A stretch of 64,000 nucleotides of DNA from Caulobacter ginsengisoli (GCF_030814835.1 NZ_JAUSVS010000002.1:827604-891603); one strand, 5' to 3'. Numbered from the stretch's first letter, positions 34,386 to 43,623 are shown. Program-made: numbers and translations. The notes: generated from the letters alone by a model not told the origin.

Positions 34386-34973
34386 ATGGCTGAGCGGGTT
34401 CGAGGGTTTGCGGCGGTTATGGCCGCCACGCTGCTGGCCGCCGCCTGCGCGCCGGCCAAGCCGCCTGCGCCGCCGCCCAAGCCGGTCCCCGAACCGCCGC
34501 AGGCGACGCCGTCGGCCCAGGCGCTGGGACCGGTCCGCATCATCGAGCCGATCTGCGCCAGGCCGCCGGCCAATGGCGATATCCTGATGGGCGCGGTCTC
34601 GCCTCAGGGGCGGCACTTCTACGAGATCACCAACCAGACGGACGCCAATGCCGTGGTCAAGATCCGCACCGGCGATGACGGCCCGCTGGCCGTGGCGGTC
34701 TATGTCGCCCCGCACGATCGGGTGCGGATCGGCCCGCTGATCGACGGGGCCTATCGCATGACCTACGCCATGGGTGGCGACCTGGCCCCCGACTGCCGCC
34801 GGCTCGACGATCCCAGCGGCTTTGGCCAGTTCCACCGCACCGATGTCCTGGAGACCACCAACGAGGACGGCCTGTCCCAGGGCCAGACGGCGACCTATAC
34901 CCTGGAAGAGAGCGACGTCGACGGCGGCGACGGCCCTCAGGCGCTGACGGCGGAGAAATACTATGCGCCCTAG
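34386..34973 (+). CDS. Putative lipoprotein of unknown function
   Basis: 195 residues from the ATG at 34386 (AAGGCGGGG upstream). Lipobox L-L-A-A-A-C ends near residue 21, followed by a proline-rich spacer (P-P-A-P-P-P-K-P-V-P-E-P-P). The remainder is a soluble domain rich in beta structure. Probably anchored to the inner or outer membrane on the periplasmic side. No known domain recognised. Confidence 0.7.
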   Translation: MAERVRGFAAVMAATLLAAACAPAKPPAPPPKPVPEPPQATPSAQALGPVRIIEPICARPPANGDILMGAVSPQGRHFYEITNQTDANAVVKIRTGDDGPLAVAVYVAPHDRVRIGPLIDGAYRMTYAMGGDLAPDCRRLDDPSGFGQFHRTDVLETTNEDGLSQGQTATYTLEESDVDGGDGPQALTAEKYYAP

Positions 34974-35019
34974 GCTCAACCCGGTGGCGTCGGCCCGCGC
35001 GGCGCGCTAAATCCGCTGC

Positions 35020-35265
35020 ATGGCCGATCCTGATCGCAAAATCATCGATCTGAACGCCCGCCGGGCCCGCGACGCCGAGCGCCGCCGCGCCGAAGACGAA
35101 GCCCGCAAGACCGCCCAGAAGGCCGCCGCCAGCCGCCGGCGCCTGGCTGAACACGGCCCCGTCGCCAGCTACGCGGGCGGGCTGATCGGCCGGATCATCG
35201 CCGGGATGGTGCTGGTGGTGGTGGTCGGGTCGGTGGCGCTGATCCTGGCGGCGCGGTTCCTCTAG
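35020..35265 (+). CDS. Small single-pass membrane protein
   Basis: 81 residues. A strongly charged N-terminal helix (R/E/A rich, residues 8-45, coiled-coil-like) is followed by one transmembrane helix (~55-78: G-L-I-G-R-I-I-A-G-M-V-L-V-V-V-V-G). No family recognised. It stands alone between the lipoprotein and the permease. Confidence 0.65.
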   Translation: MADPDRKIIDLNARRARDAERRRAEDEARKTAQKAAASRRRLAEHGPVASYAGGLIGRIIAGMVLVVVVGSVALILAARFL

Positions 35266-35334
35266 CGGCGCCGTTGTTGACCCCAGCCGCCGGAACCTGA
35301 AATCCTCCCGCCGGCGTCCAGCAGGGGGACTCGC

Positions 35335-36783
35335 ATGAACCAGCCGACCGGCGCCGATCCGCAGCTCACCAACGCCGACCTCGCCCCCACCCAACCGGCC
35401 CAGCGCACCTGGACCTGGCGCTCGTTCGCTGCCCTGTGGGTGGGGATGGTGGTCTGCGTGCCGACCTACACCCTGGCCGGCGGACTGGTCAGCACGGGGC
35501 TGTCGGCCTGGCAGGCGGTGGGGCTGGTGTTCCTGGGCAACCTGATCGTGCTGGTCCCGATGCTGATCGTCGGCCATGCGGGGGCGCGGTTTGGGCTGCC
35601 CTTCCCGGTGCTGCTGCGCTCGGCGTTCGGGCCCAGAGGCGCGCAGCTGCCGGCCCTGGCGCGGGCGCTGGTGGCCTGCGGCTGGTTCGGAATCAACACC
35701 TGGCTGGGCGGCTCGGCCATCTATGCGGCCCTGAACATCGTCACCCACGACGCCCTGGCCGGCCCCGCATTGCCGCTGCTGGCCATCAACCTCGCCCAAC
35801 TCCTCTGTTTCCTGGCCTTCTGGGCCCTGCACATCTGGTTCATCGTCAAGGGGACGGAGTCGATCCGCTGGCTGGAGACCTGGTCGGCGCCCTTCCTGTT
35901 GGTCATGGGCCTGGCGCTGCTGGCCTGGGCCTGGCGCAAGGCCGGCGGGTTCGGGCCGATGCTGGCCGCGCCGGCGACCATCGCCCCGGACCAGCTGTGG
36001 GGCGCCATGGCCGGGGGCCTGACCGCCATGGTCGGCTTCTGGGCCACCATGGCGCTGAACATCTGCGACTTCACCCGTTTCGCCCGCAGCCAGCGCGACC
36101 AGATCATCGGCCAGGCCATCGGCCTGCCCATCCCCATGGCCCTGTTCGCCTTCATCGGGGTGGCGGTGACCTCGGCGACGGTCGCCCTCTATGGCGAGCC
36201 GATCTGGAACCCCATCGACCTGGCGGCGAAGATGGGCGGCATGGGGGTGGTGTTGTCGCTGTTCGTGCTGCTGATCGCCACCATCACCACCAACCTGGCG
36301 GCCAACGTCGTCTCGCCGGCCTATGACTTCTCCAACCTGGCCCCGGCGAAGATCTCGTTCGTGCAGGGCGGGCTGATCACCGCCGGGCTGGGGATCGCCA
36401 TCTTTCCGTGGCGACTGATGGAGAGCGCCGGGACCTATCTGTTCGCCTGGCTGGGCGGCTACGGGGCGCTGCTGGGGCCGATCGCCGGCATCCTGGTCTG
36501 CGACTATCTGTGGGTGCGGCGCGGTCGCTACGACGTCCCGGACCTGTTCCGCTTCAACGGCCGATATCGCGGGGCCCAGGGCTGGAACCTGGCCGGGGTG
36601 ACGGCCCTGGCAGTCGGGGTCGCGCCCAACCTGCCGGGCTTCCTGCACACGGTCGGGCTGGCCGATCCGCCGGCGGTGTTCGACAGCCTGTTCCAGTGGG
36701 CTTGGTTCATCGGCTTCGGCCTGGCTGCCCTGATTTACGGCCTTCTGATGCATCCCCTGCGGCAAACCACCCCGGCCCCTTGA
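35335..36783 (+). CDS. NCS1-family nucleobase/hydantoin permease
   Basis: 482 residues with about twelve transmembrane segments. N-terminal W-T-W-R-S-F-A-A-L-W-V-G-M and Y-T-L-A-G-G-L, plus G-W-F-G-I-N-T-W-L-G-G near 120, are characteristic of the NCS1 cytosine/purine/allantoin transporters (Na+ or H+ symport). It could supply uracil or related bases to the rut genes 12 kb away, whose usual transporter (RutG, a different family) is absent nearby. That link is inference. Confidence 0.88.
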   Translation: MNQPTGADPQLTNADLAPTQPAQRTWTWRSFAALWVGMVVCVPTYTLAGGLVSTGLSAWQAVGLVFLGNLIVLVPMLIVGHAGARFGLPFPVLLRSAFGPRGAQLPALARALVACGWFGINTWLGGSAIYAALNIVTHDALAGPALPLLAINLAQLLCFLAFWALHIWFIVKGTESIRWLETWSAPFLLVMGLALLAWAWRKAGGFGPMLAAPATIAPDQLWGAMAGGLTAMVGFWATMALNICDFTRFARSQRDQIIGQAIGLPIPMALFAFIGVAVTSATVALYGEPIWNPIDLAAKMGGMGVVLSLFVLLIATITTNLAANVVSPAYDFSNLAPAKISFVQGGLITAGLGIAIFPWRLMESAGTYLFAWLGGYGALLGPIAGILVCDYLWVRRGRYDVPDLFRFNGRYRGAQGWNLAGVTALAVGVAPNLPGFLHTVGLADPPAVFDSLFQWAWFIGFGLAALIYGLLMHPLRQTTPAP

Positions 36784-36846
36784 TCTGACCCGCATCCGAC
36801 GGCACGCTCATCGTCAGTGAACAACAGTCGGTCGGGGGACGGACTC

Positions 36847-37503
36847 ATGAAGCGTTTGATCGCCATCGCCTTTGCGGGCGCGCTGCTGCTGCCGGCCGTC
36901 GCCCTGGCCGGCAAGGGCGATGCGGGGCCTTCGCCCCGGTCCTGGGAAATCGCCCGCACCCTGATCCAGCTCAGCGACGGCGAGTTCGAGACCGGCATCC
37001 GCCAGGCGGCGGGTGAGGCCTATGACGCCTCCTTCGCCAAGGCCGGCAGCCCGGCCGCCCGCCAGGCCTTCCTGGACCTGGCCCTGCAGGCCATGGCCCA
37101 GGTCAAGGGCAAGATGCTGGACGACAGCGTCGATGGCCTGGCCCGCGGCCTGACCCAGGACGAGCTGGAACAGTATCTGGCCTTCCAGCAGAACCCGGCG
37201 GTGGCGCGCCTGCGCGAGCATCAGGTCGAGCTTCGCGCCGCCTACGCCCGCTCCGAAAACGACGGCCGCGCCTATCTGGCCACCATCCTCAGCCAACCCG
37301 AGCAGGACCAAGTCAGCGCCATGCTGCGCGATCCGGCCTACCTGTCCTTGCAGGCCAAGGTGCGCAAGCTGTCCACCGCCCTGGGCGGCCCCTACGGCGA
37401 GGAGCAGGCTTCGACCTTCGCGGCGTTGCTGAAGCAGGAGTGCGGGACGCATCCGGACTACCCGTGGTGCGCCGATCCCACCACCGCCAGCACGGGTAAC
37501 TGA
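36847..37503 (+). CDS. Secreted/periplasmic protein, DUF2059-like
   Basis: 218 residues from the ATG at 36847 (GGGGGAC upstream). Signal peptide 1-22 (A-L-L-L-P-A-V-A-L-A then G-K). The mature protein is helical, with G-L-T-Q-D-E-L-E-Q-Y-L-A-F-Q-Q-N-P near 110, a segment typical of DUF2059-type proteins, and a C-terminus with two cysteines (Q-E-C-G-T and P-W-C-A) that could form a disulfide. Function unknown. Confidence 0.7.
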   Translation: MKRLIAIAFAGALLLPAVALAGKGDAGPSPRSWEIARTLIQLSDGEFETGIRQAAGEAYDASFAKAGSPAARQAFLDLALQAMAQVKGKMLDDSVDGLARGLTQDELEQYLAFQQNPAVARLREHQVELRAAYARSENDGRAYLATILSQPEQDQVSAMLRDPAYLSLQAKVRKLSTALGGPYGEEQASTFAALLKQECGTHPDYPWCADPTTASTGN

Positions 37504-37527
37504 GCCGGGGCTAAACGCGGCTCCGCG

Positions 37528-37696
37528 CTCTCCTCGCCCCTAGGGCGAGGTGGCCCGGAGGGCCGGAGTGGGGAGCGACTACAGCACACAACAAAAGGCG
37601 TTCCCCTCACTGCTGCACCTCATCCTGGGTATACGTGCCGGGCGTGCTCCCCACTCCGTCAGCTTCGCTGCCACCTCGCCCTAGGGGCGAGGAGAG
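37528..37696. repeat. Long inverted-repeat element E
   Basis: Arms 37528-37576 and 37646-37696. The outer 26 bp are perfectly complementary, the inner 13 bp (CGGAGTGGGGAGC type) are also complementary, and the stretch between them differs. The outer arm is a hairpin in itself (CTCGCCC/GGGCGAG). It lies in the 269-bp gap before the aminotransferase gene and would be read as a false N-terminal extension of that gene. Confidence 0.8.
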
Positions 37697-37772
37697 GGCG
37701 GGGGCCGGTCGATGGCCAAGTGCGGCCAAGGGGCGCTTGCATCCCTGGTGGGCCCAGGCCACGTTCCCGCCC

Positions 37773-38999
37773 ATGCCCCTCGACATCGATTTCGTCCGCG
37801 CCCAGTTCCCGGCCTTTTCCGAACCCTCGCTGCAGGGCCAGGCCTTCTTCGAGAACGCCGGCGGCTCCTATGCCTGTGGCCAGGTCATCGACCGGCTGAC
37901 CCGCTTCTACCGCCAGCGCAAGGTGCAGCCCTATTCGGCCTATGAACCCTCGCGGCTGGGCGGCGAGGAGATGGATGAGGCCCGCGCGCGTCTCGCGGCC
38001 CTGATGGGGGTGGAGACCGACGAGGTCAGTTTCGGGCCCTCGACCAGCCAGAACACCTATGTCCTGGCCCAGGCGTTCGGCCAGCATCTGAAACCCGGCG
38101 ACGCCGTCATCGTCACCAACCAGGATCATGAGGCCAATTCCGGCCCCTGGCGGCGGCTGGCCGAGCGGGGGATCGAGATCCGCGAATGGGCGCTGGAACC
38201 GGAAACCGGCCATCTCCCCCTCGAAGGCCTCAAGGCGCTGCTCGACGACAGGGTCAGGCTGGTCTGCTTCCCCCACTGCTCCAACATCGTCGCCGAGATC
38301 AATCCGGTCGCCGAGATCGCCGCCCTGGCCCATGCCGCCGGCGCGGTGGTCTGTGTCGACGGGGTCTCCTACGCCCCGCACGGCCTGCCGAACGTCGCGG
38401 CGCTGGGGGCCGACATCTATCTGTTCTCGGCCTACAAGACCTACGGCCCCCACCAGGGGATCATGGTTATCCGCCGCGCCCTGGCCGAGGCCCTGCCCAA
38501 CCAGGGGCACTATTTCAACGCCGGCGATCTCTGCAAGCGCTTCACCCCCGCCGGCCCCGACCACGCTCAGATCGCCGCCTGCGCCGGCATGGCCGACTAT
38601 GCCGAGGCCCTCTACGCCCATCACGGCGGCCCGGCCGGCGCGGGGCCCACAGAGCGCGCCGCCTTCGTCCATGACCTGATGCGGGCCCATGAGACGGCGC
38701 TGCTGCAGCCGCTGCTCGACTTCATCGGCGCCAAAAACTCGGTCCGGCTGCTGGGCCCCCGCCAGGCCGCCGGCCGCGCGCCGACCGTGGCCATGGTCCT
38801 GGCCGGGCGGGGCGGGGAGGCGGCCGCGCGCCTGGCCGCCAAGGGGATCATGACCAGCGGCGGCAGCTTCTATGGCGTGCGCTGCCTGGCCGCCCAGGGC
38901 GTCGATCCCGACCACGGGGCGCTGCGGGTCAGCTTCGTCCACTACACGGCGCCGTCCGAGGTCGAGAAGCTGATCGCGGCGCTCGACGAGGCGCTTTAG
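37773..38999 (+). CDS. Class V aminotransferase (cysteine desulfurase-like, PLP)
   Basis: 408 residues from the ATG at 37773; an upstream in-frame start lies inside a repeat element and was rejected. F-F-E-N-A-G-G-S near 23, the PLP-phosphate region G-P-S-T-S-Q-N-T near 88, the aspartate C-V-D-G-V-S-Y-A-P-H near 193, and the PLP-binding lysine in S-A-Y-K-T-Y-G-P-H near 222. Relatives are selenocysteine lyase/cysteine desulfurase-like enzymes; the true substrate is unclear. Its stop interlocks with that of the convergent DUF3293 gene. Confidence 0.88.
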   Translation: MPLDIDFVRAQFPAFSEPSLQGQAFFENAGGSYACGQVIDRLTRFYRQRKVQPYSAYEPSRLGGEEMDEARARLAALMGVETDEVSFGPSTSQNTYVLAQAFGQHLKPGDAVIVTNQDHEANSGPWRRLAERGIEIREWALEPETGHLPLEGLKALLDDRVRLVCFPHCSNIVAEINPVAEIAALAHAAGAVVCVDGVSYAPHGLPNVAALGADIYLFSAYKTYGPHQGIMVIRRALAEALPNQGHYFNAGDLCKRFTPAGPDHAQIAACAGMADYAEALYAHHGGPAGAGPTERAAFVHDLMRAHETALLQPLLDFIGAKNSVRLLGPRQAAGRAPTVAMVLAGRGGEAAARLAAKGIMTSGGSFYGVRCLAAQGVDPDHGALRVSFVHYTAPSEVEKLIAALDEAL

Positions 39000-39418
39000 C
39001 GCATCAGCACCAGCTGCGGCGTGGCGTCCGGCCCGCACCAGACGAAGCCGTTCTGGCGGAAGGCTTCCGCCAGCCGCTTGGCCTCGTCCAGCGAAAGCCC
39101 CAGGGCCAGGGTCGAGCGCTCCGGCGGCCAGGCGCCGCTGGGGTCGGCGCCCCAGCCGGGCGCCACCACCGGGGCGACGCCGGCCAGCCTGGCGTCCAGC
39201 GCCGCCTGGGCCGCCGCGTTGGCTTCCGGCGGGGCGATCCGGCTGTAGGGGTTCCAGGCGCTGAGATAGGCGGCGCTGGTCACGCCCGCCGCCTCGTAGA
39301 GCCGCGCCAGGTCACGCGAGGGCCGCCCGATCTTCAGCACGAAGACGCCGCTGGGCCAGTCGACGCGATAGTCCGTCGCCTCGTAGGCCGCCAGGGTCTC
39401 TTGATCGATCTGGGTCAC
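38996..39418 (-). CDS. DUF3293 family protein
   Basis: 140 residues from a GTG at 39418. Characteristic of the family are the opening A-Y-E-A-T-D-Y-R-V, the L-K-I-G-R-P-S segment and A-W-N-P-Y-S (residue ~51). Function unknown. Longer upstream reading is possible but lacks similarity and a ribosome binding site. The stop overlaps the aminotransferase stop by four bases (TTAG). Confidence 0.75.
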   Translation of the reverse strand: MTQIDQETLAAYEATDYRVDWPSGVFVLKIGRPSRDLARLYEAAGVTSAAYLSAWNPYSRIAPPEANAAAQAALDARLAGVAPVVAPGWGADPSGAWPPERSTLALGLSLDEAKRLAEAFRQNGFVWCGPDATPQLVLMR

Positions 39419-39610
39419 GCGCCGGCTCCGCTCAAAGGACCGACGCCGCCCGCTTGGTTGCGCGGCCCTAGAAGGGAGCGCCCCATCCGCTTTCGCGAAG
39501 ACCACCTTGCCCGGGAGGCAGGTTGGCGTGGGCGTCGGCCCAGCTCTTGATGTGGCGGCGGCTATCGGCGAGCGGGGACGGGAAGTCAAGCGCTCCCGAC
39601 CCCGGCCCGC

Positions 39611-39820
39611 CTATTGCAGGTGTTTGCGCACGCTCAGCGGCCGCATGTCGGTCCAGACCTCCTCGATATAGGCCAGGCACTCGGCCCGGGTCCCGGTCTT
39701 GCCGGCGTCGTTCCAGCCCAGCGGATTGTCACGGTCGGCGGGCCAGATCGAATACTGCTCCTCATGATTGACGACCACCTTGTAGACGGTGGTGTCTTCG
39801 CGCTCGTCCCGGCTGGGCAT
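39611..39820 (-). CDS. MbtH-like protein (orphan)
   Basis: 69 residues, the usual size. The signature is fully present: [12 protein letters not shown] near 15-26, [11 protein letters not shown] near 33-43, then [11 protein letters not shown] near 53-63. GGAGG lies just upstream. MbtH proteins bind and activate adenylation domains of non-ribosomal peptide synthetases. No NRPS is in this window, so it must serve one elsewhere or have another role. Confidence 0.92.
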   Translation of the reverse strand: MPSRDEREDTTVYKVVVNHEEQYSIWPADRDNPLGWNDAGKTGTRAECLAYIEEVWTDMRPLSVRKHLQ

Positions 39821-39952
39821 TGGAGGCCTCCCTACTCAGGTTTCGGCGACTATAGGCCGGGCCGCCCACCGGCCAACCCTCCCATTAACCCGATTGCAGC
39901 GGCGCGGCGCGATAGTGGTCGGCGTAACGACCGCGGGGGAGGCGGCCAGAAC

Positions 39953-42085
39953 TTGATCTCATTGCTGGATGACGGGCTGGACACGCTGGCCAGCCATGCG
40001 CACCGGGCCTGGCCCCTGCGCAACCTGGTTCTGATCGGGGTCGCCGCTTTCGCCACCCTGATGCTGCCCCTGACCACCTGCGTCCTCTGGGGACTGATCC
40101 TGGCCGCCTGCGAGGGCTGGAGCTGGTTCGCCACCCGCGCCCAGTTCAAGGGCCAGGTCGCCGGCCGCTGGCTGCGCCTCAGCCACCTGGGCACGGTGGT
40201 CACCGTCTCCAGCGGCTGGATGGTGCTGGGCGCCATGCTGTGGAACACCGGCCGGGGCGATGCGGCGGTCTGCGCCGTCACCATCTGGCTCAGCGTCATC
40301 TTCTTCGCCCAGACCTTCGCCTATCAGTCCACCGGCGCCTTCCTGGCCGCCGGCGTCATTCCGGCCATGACCATGCTGGCCACCCTGGCCCTGGCGCCCA
40401 CGCCGGACAGCTTCGACATGATCCCGGTCTGGGCCCTGCTGATCCTGGCCCTGCTGTTCGCCGGCGATGGTGTCGGCATCATGATGGACGCGCGCCGCCG
40501 CACCCTCGCCACCCAGGCCGAGGCCCAGGACAACGCCGAGCGCTACCGCTTCCTGGCCGACAACCAGACCGACGTCATCATGCTGACCGCGCTTAGCGGC
40601 GAGCGGCTCTATGTCTCGCCCTCGATCCGCCAGATGCTGGGCGTCGCGCCCGATGACATGCGGCCGGTCGAGACCATGGAACACCTCTGCCCCGACGACG
40701 GGCCGGCGGTGATGGCCTGTCTCTCGGCTCTGCGCCGCGACGGCGGCCAGCGCAGCCAGCAGTACCGCGTGGTCCGCGCCGACGGCTCGCACCTGTGGGT
40801 CGAGACCCTGTTCACCCTGATCCCCGCCGAGGGCGACCGCCAGGCCAGGGTGCTGTCTGTCAGCCGCGACATCCAGGCCCGCAAGCAGCTGGAACAGGAC
40901 TTGGTCGAGGCCCTCTGCCGGGCCGAGGCCGCCGCCGCGGCCAAGACCGACTTCCTGGCCAATATGAGCCACGAGCTGCGCACCCCGCTCAACGCCATCA
41001 TCGGCTTTTCGGCCCTGCTGGAGGGCGCCCAGGGCCTGGCCCCGCAGCAGGCCCGCCACGCCCACCTGATCCACCAGGCCAGCGCCGCCCTGCTCGAGGT
41101 GGTCAACGGCGTGCTCGACTTCTCGCGCCTGGAAGCGGGGGCGGTGGAGCTGGATCCCCAGCCCTTCGACCCGGCCGCCGAGGCCGCCAGCCTCTGCGAC
41201 CTGCTTACCGACCAGGCCGCCGCCAAGGGCCTGACCCTGGCCATCAAGGCCGAGGGGCCGCCCGTGCGGCTGATCGGCGATGCGCCGCGCCTGCGCCAGG
41301 TGCTGCTCAACTACCTCTCCAACGCCCTGAAGTTCACCAGCCAGGGCGGCGTGACCGTCACCGTGCGCACCACGCCTACGGCCGCCGGCGCCCACACCCT
41401 GCGCGTCGAGGTGGCCGACACCGGGGTCGGCGTTCCGGCCGCCCAGCTGGGCCTGATCTTCGAGCGCTTCACCCAGTCCGACGCCAGCATCAGCCGCAAG
41501 TTCGGCGGGGCGGGCCTGGGCCTGACCATCTGCCGCCACCTCTTGGAACTGATGGACGGCCAGGTCGGCGCCGACAGCGTGGAGGGCCAGGGCTCGACCT
41601 TCTGGTTCCAGCTGGACCTGCCCGCCGCCCCCATGACCCTGGCGGCCGACGCCGCCACCGACGCCGCCGCCGCCACGGCCGAACTGGACCGCCCCCTGCG
41701 CCTGCTCCTGGTCGAGGACGTCGCCGTCAACCGCGAGCTGGTCGCCACCCTGCTCAGCCCCTTCGACATCCAGATCGACACCGCCGAGAACGGCGAACAG
41801 GCCCTGCAATGCGTCGAACGGGCCGCCTACGACCTGATCCTGATGGACATGCAGATGCCGATCATGGACGGCCTGACCGCCACCCGGGCCATCCGCGCCA
41901 GAGGCCTGCGCGTCCCCATCATCGCCATGACCGCCAACGTGCTGCCCGAGCAGGTGGCGCGGTGCCGGGAGGCGGGGATGGACGACCACCTGGGCAAGCC
42001 GATCGCGCCGGGGCGATTGCTGGAGGTGATTGGGCGATGGACGGGTGGGGAGGGTGTGGAGGCCGAGGCGGCCGAGGCCGGCTGA
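39953..42085 (+). CDS. Hybrid sensor histidine kinase with PAS and receiver domains
   Basis: 710 residues from a TTG at 39953; GGGGGAGG stands 10 nt upstream and no ATG fits. About six membrane helices (~20-175), a PAS domain (~190-310: R-Y-R-F-L-A-D-N-Q-T-D-V-I), HisKA with H340 (M-S-H-E-L-R-T-P), HATPase_c (N-Y-L-S-N-A-L-K-F, D-T-G-V-G-V-P, G-G-A-G-L-G-L-T), and a receiver with D632 (L-M-D-M-Q-M-P) and S/G-K-P. The layout parallels the kinase at 24945, with a PAS domain added. Signal unknown. Confidence 0.88.
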   Translation: MISLLDDGLDTLASHAHRAWPLRNLVLIGVAAFATLMLPLTTCVLWGLILAACEGWSWFATRAQFKGQVAGRWLRLSHLGTVVTVSSGWMVLGAMLWNTGRGDAAVCAVTIWLSVIFFAQTFAYQSTGAFLAAGVIPAMTMLATLALAPTPDSFDMIPVWALLILALLFAGDGVGIMMDARRRTLATQAEAQDNAERYRFLADNQTDVIMLTALSGERLYVSPSIRQMLGVAPDDMRPVETMEHLCPDDGPAVMACLSALRRDGGQRSQQYRVVRADGSHLWVETLFTLIPAEGDRQARVLSVSRDIQARKQLEQDLVEALCRAEAAAAAKTDFLANMSHELRTPLNAIIGFSALLEGAQGLAPQQARHAHLIHQASAALLEVVNGVLDFSRLEAGAVELDPQPFDPAAEAASLCDLLTDQAAAKGLTLAIKAEGPPVRLIGDAPRLRQVLLNYLSNALKFTSQGGVTVTVRTTPTAAGAHTLRVEVADTGVGVPAAQLGLIFERFTQSDASISRKFGGAGLGLTICRHLLELMDGQVGADSVEGQGSTFWFQLDLPAAPMTLAADAATDAAAATAELDRPLRLLLVEDVAVNRELVATLLSPFDIQIDTAENGEQALQCVERAAYDLILMDMQMPIMDGLTATRAIRARGLRVPIIAMTANVLPEQVARCREAGMDDHLGKPIAPGRLLEVIGRWTGGEGVEAEAAEAG

Positions 42086-42254
42086 ACGCCCGCCGCCCAA
42101 CCGATGAGTCCCATCTCAACACCCCACATCCCCGCCCGCCACCCGCTGGCCTTCACAAACCCCTCCGCCCGGGCGGCCCTTGGGCGCCGCCACCCCAACC
42201 AGCCCCAGGCCAGCAGCGCCGGCAGAACGGTCGCGATCCGGATCGTCCGCATGG

Positions 42255-42857
42255 TCATCCCTCAACTTGTCGGACGGCCCCTCTGGCCAGGGCGGCATAG
42301 GCCTCGAACACCGCCGCCGGCGTCACCGCGTCAGGGCTGATGATCGCCTGGTAGATCAAGCCCATGGTCAAGGCCTGGATGGCCAGCGCCAGGCTGGCGG
42401 CCGGGATGGCCAACTCGTCGCCGTGCTGGGCCTGGAGCTGCGCCGCCATGACTTCGAACAGGGCCGTGAAGCCTTGCGCTACCTGCGCCTTCAGGGCCGG
42501 TTCGGTGGCGATGTGCAGCAGCAGTTCGGCGTGCCAGCGCTGCGTCCCCGGGGCGTTGGGCAAGGCCAGGACCAGGCCCTGCGCGAAACGGTCCAGTTGC
42601 TCGGCCAGGGTTCCCGGCTGGCTGAAGTCGCGGTCGATCTTCAGGCCCCGCACTGCCGCCGCCGCCAGCAGCAGCTCGGCGCGGGAGGCGAAGTTGGAAT
42701 AGATGGCGCCCCGGGTCATGCCGGCCCGCCGCGCCACCGCCTCCAGCGAGGCGGCCGCGAAACCGCCCTCGTCGACCAGGTCCCAGAACGCCGCGATCAG
42801 GGCCGCCTTGGTGCGATCGCGCTTGGTTCCGCCGACAGGCGGGGAGGGGATGGCCAT
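42255..42857 (-). CDS. TetR-family regulator (beside ICMT-like gene)
   Basis: 200 residues from the ATG at 42857. TetR HTH at ~20-65 (A-A-S-L-E-A-V-A-R-R-A-G-M-T-R-G-A-I-Y-S-N-F), followed by a helical ligand domain. Divergent from the ICMT-like gene across a 61-bp AT-rich region with repeated ATGCAT, the likely operator. A short downstream frame starts at an ATG overlapping its stop codon, but I do not accept it as a gene. Confidence 0.88.
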   Translation of the reverse strand: MAIPSPPVGGTKRDRTKAALIAAFWDLVDEGGFAAASLEAVARRAGMTRGAIYSNFASRAELLLAAAAVRGLKIDRDFSQPGTLAEQLDRFAQGLVLALPNAPGTQRWHAELLLHIATEPALKAQVAQGFTALFEVMAAQLQAQHGDELAIPAASLALAIQALTMGLIYQAIISPDAVTPAAVFEAYAALARGAVRQVEG

Positions 42858-42863
42858 ACCGTT

Positions 42864-42900
42864 GAATATACCGGATGCATAATATACATAATGCATATTC
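42864..42900. promoter_or_regulatory. AT-rich putative TetR operator/promoter
   Basis: In a GC-rich genome this stretch is nearly all A/T. It contains ATGCAT twice (42875-42880, 42891-42896) and an outer GAATAT/ATATTC pair (42864-42869, 42895-42900). It lies between the divergent TetR and ICMT-like genes and ends 18 bp before the latter start. Confidence 0.6.
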
Positions 42901-42918
42901 TGCGTCGGAGGGTGAGTC

Positions 42919-43623
42919 ATGAGCGTGCTTCGGGGCATCCTGGCGCCCTTGCCAGTGGTCGCGGTCGTGGCGGCGGTGCTGCTGCTGACCGCCGGGCTGG
43001 CGGGCGGGGTCTGGGTCTGGCCGACGGCCTGGGTCTTCCTGGCGGTGTTCGGCGGCGTGTCGGCGCTGGCCTCTGGATTGTTGGCGGTGCTGGCGCCGGC
43101 CAGCTTCGCGGTGCGCCAGCAGGCCATCGTCGCGGAGCCCGCCAAGAAGCAGCCGCTGATCGATGCGCTGGGGCTGCTGTTCTACACGGGCTGCATCCTG
43201 GCCTGGCTGGCCTTCATCCCGCTGGACGTCTTCCGCCTGAAGCTGGCGCCGCCGCCGGGCCAGGCGGTCCAGGGGTTGGGCGTGGCCCTGATGGTTGCGG
43301 GCCTGGCCATCGCCTACGCCGCCATCGGCCAGAACCGCTTCGCCGCCCCGACCATTCACGACCAGAGCGCCGAGGGCCAGCAGGTCATCCAGACGGGCCT
43401 CTACGGCCTGGTCCGCCATCCCTTCTATGCCGGGATGCTGCTGGTCTATGTGGGTGTGGGTCTGTGGCTGGGCAGCTATGCGGCGGCGGCCCTGGCGGTC
43501 GGCTTCCTGATCATGACCCTGGCCCGGATCGTCATCGAGGAGCGCTATCTGCGCGAACACCTGGCCGGCTATGGCGACTATGCGCGGCGGGTGCGGGGCC
43601 GGCTCATCCCCTACCTGCTCTAG
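42919..43623 (+). CDS. Isoprenylcysteine carboxyl methyltransferase (ICMT)-like membrane protein
   Basis: 234 residues with about six hydrophobic segments. The C-terminal signature is G-L-Y-G-L-V-R-H-P-F-Y-A-G-M (~158-171) and then E-E-R-Y-L-R-E-H-L-A-G-Y-G-D-Y (~200-215), as in the ICMT/phospholipid methyltransferase (PEMT) fold that uses S-adenosylmethionine at the membrane. The substrate in bacteria is generally unknown. Probably repressed by the divergent TetR protein. Confidence 0.85.
   Translation: MSVLRGILAPLPVVAVVAAVLLLTAGLAGGVWVWPTAWVFLAVFGGVSALASGLLAVLAPASFAVRQQAIVAEPAKKQPLIDALGLLFYTGCILAWLAFIPLDVFRLKLAPPPGQAVQGLGVALMVAGLAIAYAAIGQNRFAAPTIHDQSAEGQQVIQTGLYGLVRHPFYAGMLLVYVGVGLWLGSYAAAALAVGFLIMTLARIVIEERYLREHLAGYGDYARRVRGRLIPYLL

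Noticed and set aside
34657..36795. 712-codon frame antisense to the NCS1 permease
   Set aside because: High-GC shadow frame with low-complexity His/Gln/Arg/Gly composition; the permease on the other strand is unambiguous.
37635..37772. N-terminal extension of the class V aminotransferase
   Set aside because: Encoded partly by inverted-repeat element E; the normal family N-terminus begins at 37773.
39419..39610. Possible gene or N-terminal extension in the gap between DUF3293 and MbtH genes
   Set aside because: Only weak in-frame coding; no ribosome binding site or similarity, so treated as intergenic.
41827..42258. Minus-strand frame whose ATG overlaps the TetR stop (ATGA)
   Set aside because: The overlap is suggestive, but most of the frame is antisense to the histidine kinase receiver domain and the product shows no domain. 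Only its first ~55 codons lie in free sequence.
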